NCBI GenBank assembly: GCA_032871835.1
Contig: CM065299.1
Coordinates: 82,155,652 to 82,219,651 of the forward strand
Direction of reading: 5' to 3'
Origin: Dipteronia dyeriana
Taxonomy: Eukaryota; Streptophyta; Magnoliopsida; Sapindales; Sapindaceae
Length of the DNA: 64,000 nucleotides
Shown here piece after piece: positions 11,441 to 24,443 of the stretch (position 1 is its first letter; the number at the start of each line of letters is the position of its first letter). The notes beneath the pieces were generated by a model. That model had not been told where the DNA came from, did not search any database, and was given only the letters and a program-made list of their open reading frames with translations. Both the position numbers and the translations under genes were made by a program.

Positions 11441-12612
11441 GAACTGAGTTTTTTCCAGTTTACTTATGTATTGTTTATGTGACATTGCAGATGAGGAGCA
11501 GGTTGAAGGATTTCCTTAAAACTATAGAGGGAGATTGGTTCAAGGGAAAATTGACTCGACACGACCATTTTGAAGCCCTAGCCCGTATAGACGATGCATT
11601 GAACCGGGTCTTAGAAGATTTTGCTGTTGAGGATCAGCGTCGGTACATGATGTCCTGTTTTGGGCATTTCACGTCGATACACCGAGAGATGAAGTTTTCT
11701 GGTCGTGTTATCCATCAGCTGCTGTTGCAGGAGTTGGACCATGACGGGGCAACAGATGAGATGTGGTTCCTGTTAGGGAACCATGTGGTGAGGATTTTGA
11801 ATGTAGAATTTTACCTCATCACAGGATTACGTTTTGGAGTTGTACCGGACACTGGTCTGTATGCTGCAGTGGAGAATGACATACATCAACGGTACTTTCC
11901 TAGAGCCGATGAGGTATCATTGGAGGAGTTGAGGGTTGTTCTTACCCTCAGAGATTTTCAGGAGGCGTACGATACTGTGAAGTTGTGCCTCATATACATG
12001 CTGAACTGGATATTGATGGGGGTTGAAGAGAGGTTCAAAATTCCATTTTAGCAGTTTCGGTTGGTGGAGGACCTCACTGCCTTCGATGCTTTCCCATGGG
12101 GTCCCTATGTATATAGGCATTCTATTTTGTCATTCAAGCATGAGTTACCCCGGCGACGTGAGAAGAGAGGCCAGTAGTCACAGGGTGATGTTGTACATAT
12201 CGTTGAGGGGTACAACATTTACGGCCTGTCGCATGCCCTCTTGGTAAGAACTTTGAATTACAAAATGGACTTTATATTTCGTTGCCTAAATTTTTTGGAT
12301 TCTAACTGTACTTATCTTTGATACATATATTTGCTTTCGAGGTGATCCCCCAGCTGGAGGTCTATTTCGACGCCTGAGGGGTTACAGAGCTTTCTCTTCG
12401 TTTGTAAAAGTGGGAGTTGACAAAACAATCTAGAGGGAAGAAGCTGACCAAGATTTTTAGTGCTAGGGTATGTATTCAATTTGTTAATCTTTATATTAGT
12501 TACTATGTTTACAATGACATTCCTCTAACTAAGTTTTCAGATGTTTGCGAGAGAGGAAATCGTGCCCACAGCAGCTGAGGAGGGAGTACCGTACTACTTC
12601 GCAGGCCTAAGC

Positions 12613-12634
12613 GGGGGGGGGGGGGGGGGGGGGG
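12613..12634 (+). repeat. Poly-G run inside the Ulp1-type gene
   Basis: Twenty-two G in a row within an exon (after ...YYFAGLS), encoding poly-Gly or causing a frame change depending on its length. Such runs are prone to slippage and to sequencing error. Confidence 0.8.
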
Positions 12635-13384
12635 AGCCTGTATGTAGAGGAGGATAGGGTTCACCTTCTGTTTATCCATGATCAGACTACTGTTGGCGGG
12701 AGCCATGGAGATGGTTCAGAGGAGGAAGGCGCAGTGATACGGAGGCTTCTGACCCATCGGGCCCGAGTTTCAGTCCCATGGATACCGACGGATCTGAGCT
12801 GTCTCCTCGACGAGTGAGGCATAGAATCGGTTTACCAACCCCGGACCTGGTGCATCTAGAAGGGATTCCCCGTGCAGACATTGAACGTGATGTGGAGGTA
12901 AATTGAGATGATAATTCCATTTTTATTAACGCAACATGTAGAGTGTTTTAGTACTAACAATGTTGACACGGATTCAGGCCTCATGGGAATATCATTTCAA
13001 GGAGTTACATGAAGCCCTCTGAAAGAGTGAGGATGATCGACAACTACAACACCGGGATTTACTAGATATGATCCAGAAGAGCGAGGAGGATCGATATGAG
13101 CAACATCTGGAGTTACTCGTATTGATCGAAAGGCTTCAGGTCATCAGCGCACATACACACCGGGATGGTCCACCTGGTCCTGATCCTGATCCTGATCCCG
13201 ACTTTACTTCCGGAGACAGGACATGTGGATATACCAGAGGGACAGACAACACTGGCGATCGTCGGGAGGATCCACATACCGGAGGAGCAGTTCCGAAGAG
13301 TGAGGCTCACCAGCGTACTGAAGATACAGGCCAGGTTACACGTACAACAGCATGCTCATTGGTCGAGCGGCAGCCGGTCCCTCT

Positions 13385-13575
13385 GATCGAGCAGCAGACT
13401 CCCCATCCACCTCCCTCAACGGTCGATCAGCAGTCTCCCCCTCCACCTCCCTCATCGTTCGAGCATCAACCTCCCCCTCCACCTCCCTCATCGTTCGAGC
13501 ATCAGCCTCCCCCTCCACCACCCTCATCGATCGATCGTCAGTCGCCTCCTCCACCCCCTACATCCATCCAGCCTC
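13385..13575 (+). repeat. Pro-rich coding tandem repeat
   Basis: Four to five imperfect 39-bp units of the form 'cagcctccccctccacctccctcatcgttcgagcat' encode SPPPPPSS(F/I)(E/D)(H/R)Q. It lies in the linker between the DUF1985 and Ulp1 parts of the gene. Confidence 0.85.
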
Positions 13576-14843
13576 AGGGGGGACATACCTCCTCATCGCA
13601 CCACACCCCAACGGGAGGAGTTCTACTGGAGAGGCATGTACTGAAGCGCGGTTGACAGTTGCTCAGCCCGTACACAGATCCCTACCTACCGAAAAGGGTG
13701 AGGATAATACTTCAGCCTTCAGACCACATTTTTTATCCCCACGGACTGGTGGACGGTGACCAGTTGAAGGCTTACCGAGCCTTCAAGAAGAATATAAATA
13801 GGGAAAGTTAGGTATTTTTTTTTCTATTAAGGTGGCAAGTTTTCTCCTATTCAATTAAATATTTGTGTTGCTGATGGAAAATTAATGCAGACGTGATGTG
13901 GACATGCTGGAGCCAGTTGATGTTGCATGGTTCCATTGGATGCAGACCAACTTCATGGAGTTGGAGGACGAGGTACGACCAACCGGACATTTTCTATATA
14001 ATGTTTATTTTAGATATGATACAATCCTAACACTTTATTACGTGTATATACTCCCAGCATATGGACACGTACCTCCATATTCTTCGAAAGCGTCAGCGAG
14101 TATTCCCGACTGCGTACAACCAACTGATCAATATATTGGATACGTAATTTTTTGTAAGTATTCCACAAAGTCATGATTACGTATGCTTTTAAATTAGTTT
14201 GTAAAACATTACTAATTTTTGTTGACGAAATGTTTGTACAGTCATATATGGAGGTCCAATACAGGAGAATGATGCCTCGTGATGTTCGTGGGGAGATCGC
14301 CACGACGCGGTAGAATGTGCTGAGGTCCTGGTGGACCAATGAGGACCTTACGACTGTGCGTGGTGGTGCCCCGATTGGAAGCCGTCCATGGCACGAGGTT
14401 GACACGGTAAGTGTTACTTGTTTTGTAATTTTTTGTTATAAAAGGATTTGTACATCCTAACACCTTTTTTTTTTACGTTTACAGGTCCTGATACAGTGCA
14501 ACATTGGGCGCCAACATTGGTTATTGGTGGCTGTCGACCTCACCCGCGGGACGATGTTCATTGTTGACTCTTGGAGACAGGATGTCGCAGTGAATATCCA
14601 GAAGCAGCAGGCAGCCCCCTTGCGTTGGTTTTTGACCTCGATGTTGCATCAGGTCGGTTTTCATACTGCACGATCGCCTGACCGTGAGACATTCCCTATG
14701 AAGAATAAGCCATTCTCAGTCAGTGTGGTGCCCGCAACCAGTGTCCTCCAGCAGAAGAAATCGTAAGACACTTTGTTTTCATTTACTTTGAGATTGAGTT
14801 ATTAAAAAATTATTATTTTATTAACGGATGTTAATGTGTCCAA

Positions 14844-16992
14844 TGTTGGGGTTTATGCTCTAAAGATGTAATTTATAAATGGATTTATGTAATAAATAAA
14901 AGAAAAAGTTCAATTCATTCCTGTTGTGCTGTTTATTTCATAACTTGTGCATAAATTTAACATCCAAGATTGCCAGATGTAATCTTGAACTGTGTATATG
15001 AGTGTCATATACGGATAGATACAGTAAGAGACGTGCAATCTAAAGAGTCTATAGATAGCAAATAAAGCTAGGTACTTTATTTGTGGTTAATCTATAGTTG
15101 CGGTCCATTCTGTAATGTACGGTGAATCTATCCTGAATCATTCATATGGATATATGAGAATGGAGACACCTTGTATGATGTGATCATCTCATATAGGACT
15201 GGGCCATGATCTATATGAATCTCTCACCAAGATCAGTTTATCGATGAGATTCATATATATCAACTAATGATGGCTATATGTGGGTGATCTTAATCCTGAG
15301 TGACTTATCGACTCCTTCAGGTTAGATCGTGGTCTTTGATATACCATGGGTGAGGTCGGATGCAATTTTCGATCAATATGCTCCATATGTTGGGATTGTG
15401 TTTTGGCTTGTGGTTGGGAAGGTTTGTACACAATAGTGGAATCCACTCCTTCTTATGAGAAGTAGATGGTAGTTCCCTTAAGGGTTGATTCGGGGCTTGA
15501 ACAATATGAGCGCTCTCCTAATTCCGTAAGGAAATATGATTATTGTTCATTATAGAATCAACTGTGCTTAAAGGATATATGTAATTAGAGGGGTGTAACG
15601 AACATTATGACCCAGCTATAATTATGAACTTCTGTGGAGGATCACATCATGTATAATAGCTATATCGATGGACACCGAGTTGTATCGGTCTATGTAGAAA
15701 CGTCTACAGTTGAGAGAGTACAGCTTCAGGTTTTTAGTGGAATAACATCGGAGTTAATAATCAAGGAATATTAATTAAAGAGTTTAATTAATGATTCCGA
15801 AGATTATTGGAGCTCAAAATACTGTGGGTCCATTAAGTCCCCTTGCTAGCCCGATTGATTTAGGTAACAAGGGTCACGATTAATTAGTTGGATTGTCCAA
15901 TTAATTGTATTACAAAAGTGACACATATATATTCGGGAATTAATTGAATAATGAAATTATTTAATTAATGAATGTTAATAGTTAAATTAATTAAATAATT
16001 AGATTATTTAATTATATTGATAATTATTAATTAACTATTAAATGGAGGGTGTTAGTTGATATATGGATTTAGGTGAAGATAAAATAATATGATTATTTTA
16101 TTTTACTAAATCATTTATCTAAGTATTTAAATTTAAGTTTAAATTTAAAATACTTATTATTACTTTTAATATATTAGATATATTTGAAAATGATAATTAA
16201 AAGAAATATATCAATTAATAACTCAAGAGATTGCATTGGATGCAAATTAATGTGAACATGAAACAATCATGAAAAGAAGAATTTACATAAGATGTAAATA
16301 CTTAATATATATATATATATATATATATAGATACTTAGAAGCAAGCTGCAGAATTTTGGAAGAAAGTAACATAATAGATATAGAGATACTTTGTTAGCAA
16401 ACAGTGGCGTGAAACAAATATATATATATATTGAGAGAGATAGAGTTGTGCAAAAAAACGAGAGGCTGTAGATATATTTATATATATTGTGAGCAATAGT
16501 TATATATATTAAACGTGAAGCAGTGATATATATATTAGTATAAAAAGTAAGCATCGAGAGATATAAAAACGAGCAGCAGTGCGAATATATATATATATAT
16601 TCGTGAAAAACGAAGCAAGATATATATATATATTGTTTCATGTTTTTGTGTATTTTTGAAACACATAGAAGAAAGAGTTTCTTCAATTCTTTCTCCATTC
16701 AAGTTCTTAAGATTGTGACACGCCCACACGCAGTTACCAGTTTCGGGAGATAGCGAGGAAGATCGAGTGGTTCAGACATGAGCATATCGAAAAGTGATGG
16801 AGCCTCCAAACGTTGGTAAGATTTTCTTCTTCTGATTTTTGTTGATTACAATTTCCTGTGTATATATATTGTATGTATTAGTTCCGAAAAATAATTACGA
16901 TCCAAAGTTCACTGGTCCCATATACAAATATGATATGTATACAATTTTTAAAACCTAGTTCCGTTGAGTGACCGGTAAACGGGGTTCCAACA
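14844..16992 (+). mobile_element. Solo LTR (2149 bp) in the last intron of the Ulp1-type gene
   Basis: It starts TGTTGGGGTTT, ends GGGGTTCCAACA, and is flanked by an exact 5-bp duplication TCCAA (14839-14843 and 16993-16997). No internal domain is present, so this is a solo LTR left by LTR-LTR recombination, or a short non-autonomous element. It lies only about 11 bp upstream of the splice acceptor of the exon with the protease's catalytic Cys. The (TA)n-rich 3' part matches the LTR fragment ending at 1971. Confidence 0.85.
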
Positions 16993-17362
16993 TCCAACTG
17001 TAGGGGTAACTGTGGTCCCCACACGCTGAGATTAATCGAGTACGTTCTGGCGGACATGAAGGATTTCGATTGGTCGGAAGACGATATGGAGATCATTCGG
17101 GAGAAGATGACAGTTGAGTTTTTTTCAAACTCCCTGCCCGTTTAGTTTTATGTAGTAATTCTTCTGTATATGTACCAATTTTTTATATAAAAATGTTTAC
17201 ATTGAAATAAAATTTTATTTTAATTTTTGTTTCCTTTTCAACTATCATAAATCACAAGTGTAACACTAATTGGAAATCATATTTAATTAAAATTGAAATT
17301 CAGTTATTGAACAAGTCATACGAGTATAAAATTTCACAATGTTAGCATCATAACGCCTAAAA

Positions 17363-20061
17363 TCATTCCACGGTGGAGTCTTTGGTAGGGCACGTTTGTC
17401 TGTTGTGGCCAACTGTATGACAGATGTTACTCTTGCGTCTGTATTTCTTAGGAACAACACTGTTCGAACCTTCATTAATTAAAGCTGGGTTAGAACATCT
17501 CTTGGAATTATGCCCTGGTTGTCCACATTTTCTACAGTTTTGTGTAGTTGTCCTCTTCGAAGACGATATATGTCGACTCGTCCTCGGGCGGCTTGCTTGT
17601 CTCCTAGAGATTGGATTTAAAACCACCCTCTTAGCGATGTCAGATGGCACAACCCAAGTGGAAGGATGTCCAATCGGTATATTAGGAACCGAGTACGAGT
17701 CAATAAGTGTCTGTCTCTTGAGAAGTCCGCACACAAGGATGTGAAATCCATGTTTCGTTATATGTAAAAACAATGAAAACAATGAGATTCACGTTGCAGT
17801 AATATTAACTGTATACTAAAACGTATGATGTACCTTACGGCAGCGAGCGCGTGAGAACATGGAAGTTGGTCCATTTGGAATTTGTTGCATGTGCAAGTCT
17901 TTCGGGCTAAGTCAACGGTCCACTATTTTCCAGACCGTTTCACAGAGAATATGTTTCAGTCAACTGGATTTACGGTCATAAAATTACACTTCTCCATGCG
18001 TTTTAAGATCACATGATGTGTTGCGTCGGTCAACTGATGACGTATAGACTGTGCAGCGCCATGACGATCATGAAACCAATATTGTAGCATATTCCTAATG
18101 AACTCTGCCAGAGTCAACATAGGCAGTTGTCGTGTAAATTTTAGGCATGAGTTTATACATTCTGCAGCATTTGTTGTCATCATCTGTACCTCTTGTTGGG
18201 GCAGTGTAAAAGGGACCACTTGTATGGACCAACATCAATTACATAATCATATGCATTCGGGTGCAAGTTTTGTAACTCTTCCATCTACCGGTTATTTTCC
18301 AACTCGGTGTACGCTCAGGCTACTTTATCCATTATTGCGGTAACATCCTTTCTGTAATATCGTTTTTTAATATTTTCAGAAAAGTGCCAGCAACCTATGG
18401 TATGGGTGGCATAAGGAAACACTTTAGAAATATCTGCTTCAATGCTTGCATGACGATCATAAATGAATACCAAATCATCTATATGGCCAAGGGCACCTTT
18501 CAAGCAATCCAAAAACCACTCCCATGATAGGTTGTTCTCCGAGTCACCGTAGCCAAAAGCAATGGGATAAGCCTGTTCATTCCCATCCTGTGCAGTTGCA
18601 ACAAACATTGTACCCCCGAATCTTCCCTTTAAATGGGTACCATCAACGACAATAACTGGACGTAGATACCTCCGGAATCCTCTAAGTGGGGCATCAAATG
18701 ACATGAAAAAATATAGGAATTTACCATCTTCGTCGCACTGTAAGTCAGTGATTGTTCCGGGATTTTTTTCTTTCAATACGTAACCAAATAATGACAGTAG
18801 TTGGAAGGTTTCCTCATACGTTTCATACATGCCTTACTGTACATGATTTGAATGTCATATACTGTTTTCATGTTGGCGATTATGTCTTTCGGACGCATTC
18901 GTCGACCATTATGTTGTTGCAATCTAGGTGCAACCACTTCTCCAATTATGACTGCACTAGCTTGTCGATAACATCGGTGAATCTCCTCTAATGGACAAGT
19001 GTGTTTGTTGACAAAACTTCTTACTTGGAAGTATGTCGCTTCATCTCTCCTCACCGCTCTTAACTTCCTCGTACAGTTGTCCATCAAACAAACCAGATGT
19101 AACATTGTCTTGTTCAGCCTTTTCACCTTCCACTCGAAGTTGTGCTGCATTGCAAAATGCCCAACCAATCTCTTCAAATCCTTTTTACTAGGAAAAAATT
19201 ACCCTTTATATATCATGCTTGTAGGTTCATATTCTACCAAGTTCCTACTTCCACCCATACCAGAAGAGTACGATTATACTCCTGGAATTACCCACGTTAT
19301 GACATTGTCAGAATCAACTTCAGTTACATTAGACCGGACCTCAGAGGTCATAACTATATCTACTGCACTAGAACTACATCTGTGTACATGTCTTGCACAT
19401 TTTTCTGTTTGGACAGGTTCTTCATCTTCCTTATTGTTCGCTACATTGTTTACCGGATGCAAATTTGCCTCATTAGCCACTTCATGATTTGGCCCAAAAT
19501 TCGGTTCATTGTTCTGCTAATTATTCATGTCATTATACATTTCATTGTATTGGCGGTTGTACTGTCCAACATTCATTTCAATTTGACAACCAAAGAACTC
19601 GTCCAATTGAGGTCCAGCTATATAACCATGGTTGGCTACTTCCTTTGGGACACCACACATGTTTTACTGCTCTTTGTTCCCACTTCTTTTTGTGAACATT
19701 GTTGGGTGTTTCCACTATCAGGGGTTTCTTCAGCTATCACATTTGTTGTTACCATTCCAATTAGACTAATACATACTTGAGGGATCGCCCTATCTTCCCC
19801 TAGCATAAACAAAACATCATCGTCGTTTCTTATAAATGTGCGACATGTTGTCCCCGGAACGATTGATATAGATTGTAGATCAACAATGTATTTGTTCACA
19901 CCGTACTTCATAACGGTTTGCACGATCGATACCAGCTCTTCGTAAGTCTTATTTTTAGACACATACATTCCTTGGTTATCGGAACCGAAAAATCTCTGAC
20001 TTCGATCAGGTAATTGCTCCCATCGACCGTTGTAAGATATGACTATTCTCACCCGATCCAT
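17363..20061 (-). pseudogene. mudrA: mudrA-type transposase (MULE), degenerate
   Basis: Read on the minus strand from ATG 20061. First comes an N-terminal MuDR region (MDRVRIVISYNGRWEQ). A DNA-binding domain follows (19177-18850: Cys-rich, MLHLVCLMDNCTRKLRAVRR ... NKHTCPLEE). The DDE transposase core comes next, with D in VIVVDGTHLKGRFGG, D in FIYDRHASI and the GCWHF block (18700-18390). A SWIM zinc finger (TCTCNKFQMDQLPCSHAL, near 17870) and a CCHC zinc knuckle (CRKCGQPGHNSKRC, near 17500) close it. Breaks: TAA at 19274, frameshift near 18838, stops near 18313, frameshift near 18195, TGA at about 17956 and TAG near 17914. It is head-on to the Ulp1-type gene (218 bp apart), as in autonomous Kaonashi-like elements. 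It cannot supply active transposase. Confidence 0.88.
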
Positions 20062-20159
20062 TGTCCAATGAAAATCATCATTACAAACCATTATTAACAA
20101 ATTACAAAAATTAAATTAAGTTTACAATTATTAAGAATTAAAAATATTTATTAAGTGTA

Positions 20160-20475
20160 AGAGATCGAAAACATTATCAAAGGGATCGAGCTTTTTGGAA
20201 ACGGATCGAGCTTTTTCCAAATGGATCGAGATCTTTTTCAATGGATCGAGATCTTTTTCAAGGGATCGAGATCTTTTTCAAGGGATCGAGATCTTTTTCA
20301 AGGGATCGAGAACATTTTCAAGGGATCGAGAACTTTTTCAAGGGATCAAGGGATCAAGGTTTCAATAACTTTTTTCAAGGGATCGAGAATTTGTTCAATG
20401 AATCGAGAATATTCTTCAAATTATCGAGCATTTTTTCAAAATAATCGAACATTTTTTCCACATAATCGAGTTTTT
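20160..20475 (+). repeat. Minisatellite of 'gggatcgagatctttttcaa' units
   Basis: About 15 copies of a 20-bp unit, degenerating towards the right end. It shares the core GATCGAGA...TTTTTCAA with the array at 10675-11440 and marks the other side of the Mutator-like element. The true right terminus was not found; it may be obscured by the LTR that starts near 20723. Confidence 0.88.
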
Positions 20476-20722
20476 TTTCAAAATTTATAAAACCTCGGTC
20501 GAATAACAAATATACTCGATTCTTCTTTAAATATTCTCGGTCACACATGAAAAATACTCGGATCTATTAAATGTTCATACATGTTCTTACAACACAGAAA
20601 TACATGCAAAACAGAAAAGATAATACACAAGATCATAAATATTTGTTACATTCTTGTGTAGATTCTGGAACGAGACAACTTTTTTAGAGAGAGATAAAAG
20701 TTTTTGAAAAGTCCTAATTTGT

Positions 20723-21311
20723 TGATTGGCTTATTTCGTGAACAACCACATTGTTGGGGTTCATGTAAGGGTAGCTTAGGCTCTCAAGACCTCAAGAGGA
20801 GAATCACCAAAGGTAAAATTCTTGTGCTTATTTACTTTGAAAAGATAGTTGCACACACTCACATATTCTTGCATAACTCTTGATCTTATATGTTGAGTGT
20901 TTTCTTATGTGCATTTTAGTTTAAATGACTCTTGTTGACCTATCTGCATCTTGCTATGAAAGTTTCATGTCATGCTAGGCATTAAAATATGATGCATTTT
21001 CATCACTCTTGTACTTGTTGCTTGTATGGTTGTTTGTGCGCTACTCGACCAACGAATTTCAACAGCACAACATTCACAGTGGACTGTCGCTAGTTATGCG
21101 CCACTGAGGTGCGCTGTTGCACCCGCGCAAAGATGCAAAAAGTGGGTGTGCACTGGTGGTGCGCTACTCGACTAGCGCAGACCCACCAGCGCAAACATTC
21201 CAGTGGTTTTGCGCTTGTGTTGTGATCGCCTACTGAAATTTTTAGGCAGTGCGCTGGTGATGCGCTGCTCGACCAGCGCACAATGAAGAAGCTGGAACAT
21301 TTTTTCCAAAA

Positions 21312-21362
<51 letters not shown>

Positions 21363-22224
21363 ATTGTCTTAAGGTTGTGTAAGAGTTCAAAATATCATAT
21401 ATTTTTCTTAGAACACATTTCAAAGGAAAAACACTTCCAAGAACTCATTTTTAATCACTCAAAGCATTCCCATGTGCATCAAAACTTCATTTTCCATCTT
21501 CTAAGTTCATCTAGAGTGCATCTATGGATAGGGTTGCTTCATCACATCTTGTTTGGTAAGCTCTTCACTATCTTCTTACAAGTTAAGTGTTTTTGCTTGT
21601 TAAACCATCTCTTTAATTAATTGTATTCTCTTAGAATATTTCTAGATACAAATTAGAGATTGTTGTGATGACATGATTGAGTGTTGTATTGTGATAGCTT
21701 CATAGGATTGATTGATCTATGTTTAGCTAAGCTATTTGAACATGTCATTTAGCACTTGATATCTAGGATTGCATTGATTGCCATCTCATTATCCTAGATA
21801 AGCATATAGGGGTTTCCTAGCCTTGTTTGTTCATTGAATATCATCATATATTCACTTAGGACACTTTATCTCTTCATTGAGAAGTAAGACTTGTGTGTTG
21901 CTTCCGAGAGTAGGTAGCTTAAAGCACAAGCAAGATGAACTAGGTTCACTTATACCGGGATTAGGTAGTTGTGGTGGATTAAACCGGGATTAGGTTGTAA
22001 TTCCTTGCCATTAGTGGATTTGAGGTTCTAGTGTGGCGCACTCATCAGCCCGTGGTTTTTCCCATTTGGAGGGTTTCCACGTATATCTCAAGTGTCGTTT
22101 ATATTTCAGCATTTTTACACTTGTGACTTTATTGTAACTAGCTATGGGCATTTTCGTAATCTTGACCATTAACGAAAATTGGGTAAATTTGTTTAAAATC
22201 TATTCACCCCCCTCTAGATTAACA
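20723..22224 (+). mobile_element. Copia-type LTR, copy 1 (Sirevirus-like)
   Basis: Homologous over its outer parts to 48421-49888: TGATTGGCT(T/C)ATTTC...CAACCACAT, ATGTAAGGGTAG(C/T)TTAGG and AAGGTAAAAT at the left; CAGCCCGTGGTTTTTCCCA, TTGGAGGGTTTCCAC and ATTCACCCCCCTCTAG at the right. The middle (21030-21290) is GC-rich and full of short palindromes (gcgct...agcgc, ctcgaccagcgcac). Sirevirus LTRs are known for CpG-rich, palindrome-dense regions, hence the suggestion. No target duplication was found, so exact ends are uncertain. A (TA)n run lies at 21315-21359. Confidence 0.6.
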
Positions 22225-24013
22225 TTAAGCACACCATAATATTTGTTTCAGTTTTCAGACAACTTTTTTGGAGAGATACAGAGGAGTTCAGAAACTTACC
22301 TTTTACAAATAAAAGTTTAGGGACAACTTCGGTAGTTCATTATAATATTTGTTTTTTAAACTGACATATCTTACAATTTCCACTTATATACGGTCATAAC
22401 GTTATTAATTTATAGAGGTTATAATGTATTTTCATTCCAATTTTTTAATTAATTTCCAAATTAGAGGATTTAATTTGACATTTCATCCGAAGTTGAGAAA
22501 TATTTACAATTCTTCAAAATATTTTTCTTTCAACTAGTTTTTTTTAAAGAAAAATAATTTTATTTGTTTGACGAAATTTGTTGGTATTCCAAATTCGTAT
22601 TCAATTGATATTAGGTGACAATTACACCTCTTTTTTAATTTTTAAACACGTGATATTGACACTTAAGATGTCCACGGGCAGAACCATACATTATAATTTA
22701 AAGAGCTATTATACTAAAATAAAAATATTAAAGAAGATCAAAATAAAATAAATAAATAAATATAAAATCATTTCGAGGGGAGGGGCAAGTCCAACTGCAT
22801 ATAACCCATAAATTCCACACATCAACTACCTCAATTGTGATAAAAATTAGGATATTTTGGCATTACTTATTTACTTTCTTTTAAAATATTACGTTTTAAA
22901 ATACGTATGGTAGAGAGGGGATGTGTACTACCATTCCAAAAAAAGAGTTGATGTACTACTTGTTTACTTTCGGTTTAAATATAAATAAAACCCAGAACAT
23001 TTAATTTTAAAAAAATTCGATAAATTTCAAGAGATTTTCATAAGTCTTTCTTTGTAATGAAAAAGGAATCTTTGTTGAAGTGGATGTGAATCTACTTGGT
23101 TTGATCGTAGAAGTTTCAACTAAACAATTTATGCTGGATTACCGAATATTTTTTATGAAATCAGAAAGGATTTGATTGGTACTTGGCAGTCACCAATAAG
23201 CAGCAATAAATTTAGTGGGACCCTGAAAATCTGAATCTCAAATTTAGACTATAAACCTTGGGTCAAACCGGTGTGAGTGGGATGATGATGATGATGACCT
23301 GAGTCCCGTTAGAGAGCTGATTCCAGATAGACACTTGAAGCAATTTTGTCAAGATTAATTTTGTCTTGTGGAGTCAAATGGGGTCACATATGATACCATA
23401 TAGTGCCTCTTTTGCCAAACTTTAAATCGTATAAAAACAATAATAAAATCCCACTTGGATTCAATACTAATATTTTAGTCATTCAAATAAGTCCTTTTAC
23501 TTCTCTAACTGAACCTCATCTCATAAGTTCAATCACAAGTTAAAGATCGGGAAAGTCACGAGGTAACTGCAAGAACAACGCAACAATAAAATATACATCG
23601 AAAAATTGAGTTACTGCTACATAAATGAAGCTCCACCAGTAACTTTCATTACAAGAGATGGAGGATCGTGCTTCAAGATTCTTTGTTTAAGTCAGATTAG
23701 AGTTAGTTGTACCAATAACCTATAATCAAATGAGTATCAGTCAAACACTTAACTTACCAACGAGTCCCATTTTCGAAAGGCTGTCCTATAACTGGCTTCA
23801 AATAATCTAAGGTCAACCCAGAAGTTTCTTGAATAATCCCTTTCTATTTTTTTTTTATAAAAACAAGAAAAGCAAGCTGAGGAAATCCATTTTCGCCTTA
23901 ACGGGTAATTATTTTATTGATACAATCCCGACATTGATACAAGAAAGTTTGCATTCGAAAAAGACATGTTTGCCGAAAAACAATAAAATGAGTAGTCCTA
24001 TAATTGACAAGAT
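22225..24013. other. Gene-free intergenic DNA
   Basis: AT-rich, no supportable exon. Contains a short (GAT)n run near 23282-23297. It lies downstream of the carrier gene on the opposite strand. Confidence 0.5.
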
Positions 24014-24123
24014 GAGGTTGATCCAGTGATTTGCCTCTCACACCTACACCATAAAGTTGTGGGTTCGAGTCTATCCCCCTCTCTAAATCCCGAATTATTG
24101 TAATATTTTAAAAAGAAAATAAA
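24014..24123 (+). mobile_element. tRNA-derived SINE
   Basis: About 110 bp with a pol III A-box-like sequence (TTGATCCAGTGATTT) and a B box (GGGTTCGAGTC) about 40 bp apart, as in tRNA-derived SINEs. It is flanked by a long imperfect direct repeat, AGTAGTCCTATAATTGACAA at 23991 and AGTAGTCATATAACTGATAA at 24124, fitting a target-primed insertion. The 3' end is A/T-rich (TTTTAAAAAGAAAATAAA). Confidence 0.65.
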
Positions 24124-24443
24124 AGTAGTCATATAACTGATAAAATCTTGAAAATGATATCAGAATAATGCAAACAGAGTTAACAGAGTTATACCCAGCC
24201 AGAACCCAGAACAAATAAGTGGGAACAGCTGAAAAAGAATAATATGAAAAACTATTTAAGACCATTTACTATAGAACCAACTATATTTTGGTTCCCCTAT
24301 AATGGAGTGGTATTCCAAACCACCAAAGAATTGAATAGAAATTTTTAACTAAAATAATTTCACCTGCTTAGCACTTGCTGGCAGTTGTTTGACATTTGGA
24401 ACAAAATTATTATGGTTGACAGCAAATTGATGATCACATCACA

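Larger units (their letters stand above)
11491..17145 (+). pseudogene. DUF1985 / Ulp1-like cysteine protease gene of a Mutator-like element
   Basis: A multi-exon gene with a GCAG acceptor just before the ATG at 11491. Exon 1 (11491-12243) encodes a DUF1985 domain (HVVRILNVEFYLITGLRFG, then a W/Q-FRLVEDL...FPWG block) but has in-frame TAG at 12049 and 12175. Later exons encode a proline-rich, tandemly repeated linker (about 13380-13570; units of SPPPPPSSFEHQ type). The Ulp1 (C48) core follows: QHWLLVAVDL with the catalytic His and ...FIVDSW with the Asp (14500-14580). The catalytic Cys is in the last exon, 17004-17145 (GNCGPHTLRLIEY). Exon 14486?-14762 joins 17004 in frame across an intron now holding a 2.15-kb LTR. 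DUF1985-Ulp1 genes opposite mudrA are typical of the Kaonashi/CUMULE type of Mutator elements. The stops make a functional SUMO-protease-like product unlikely. Middle exon limits are approximate. Confidence 0.8.

Noticed and set aside
9831..22400. Exact ends and target duplication for the mudrA-bearing element
   Set aside because: I searched for a 9-bp repeat near the G run and beyond 20475 and found none; the right end may be disrupted by the LTR at 20723.
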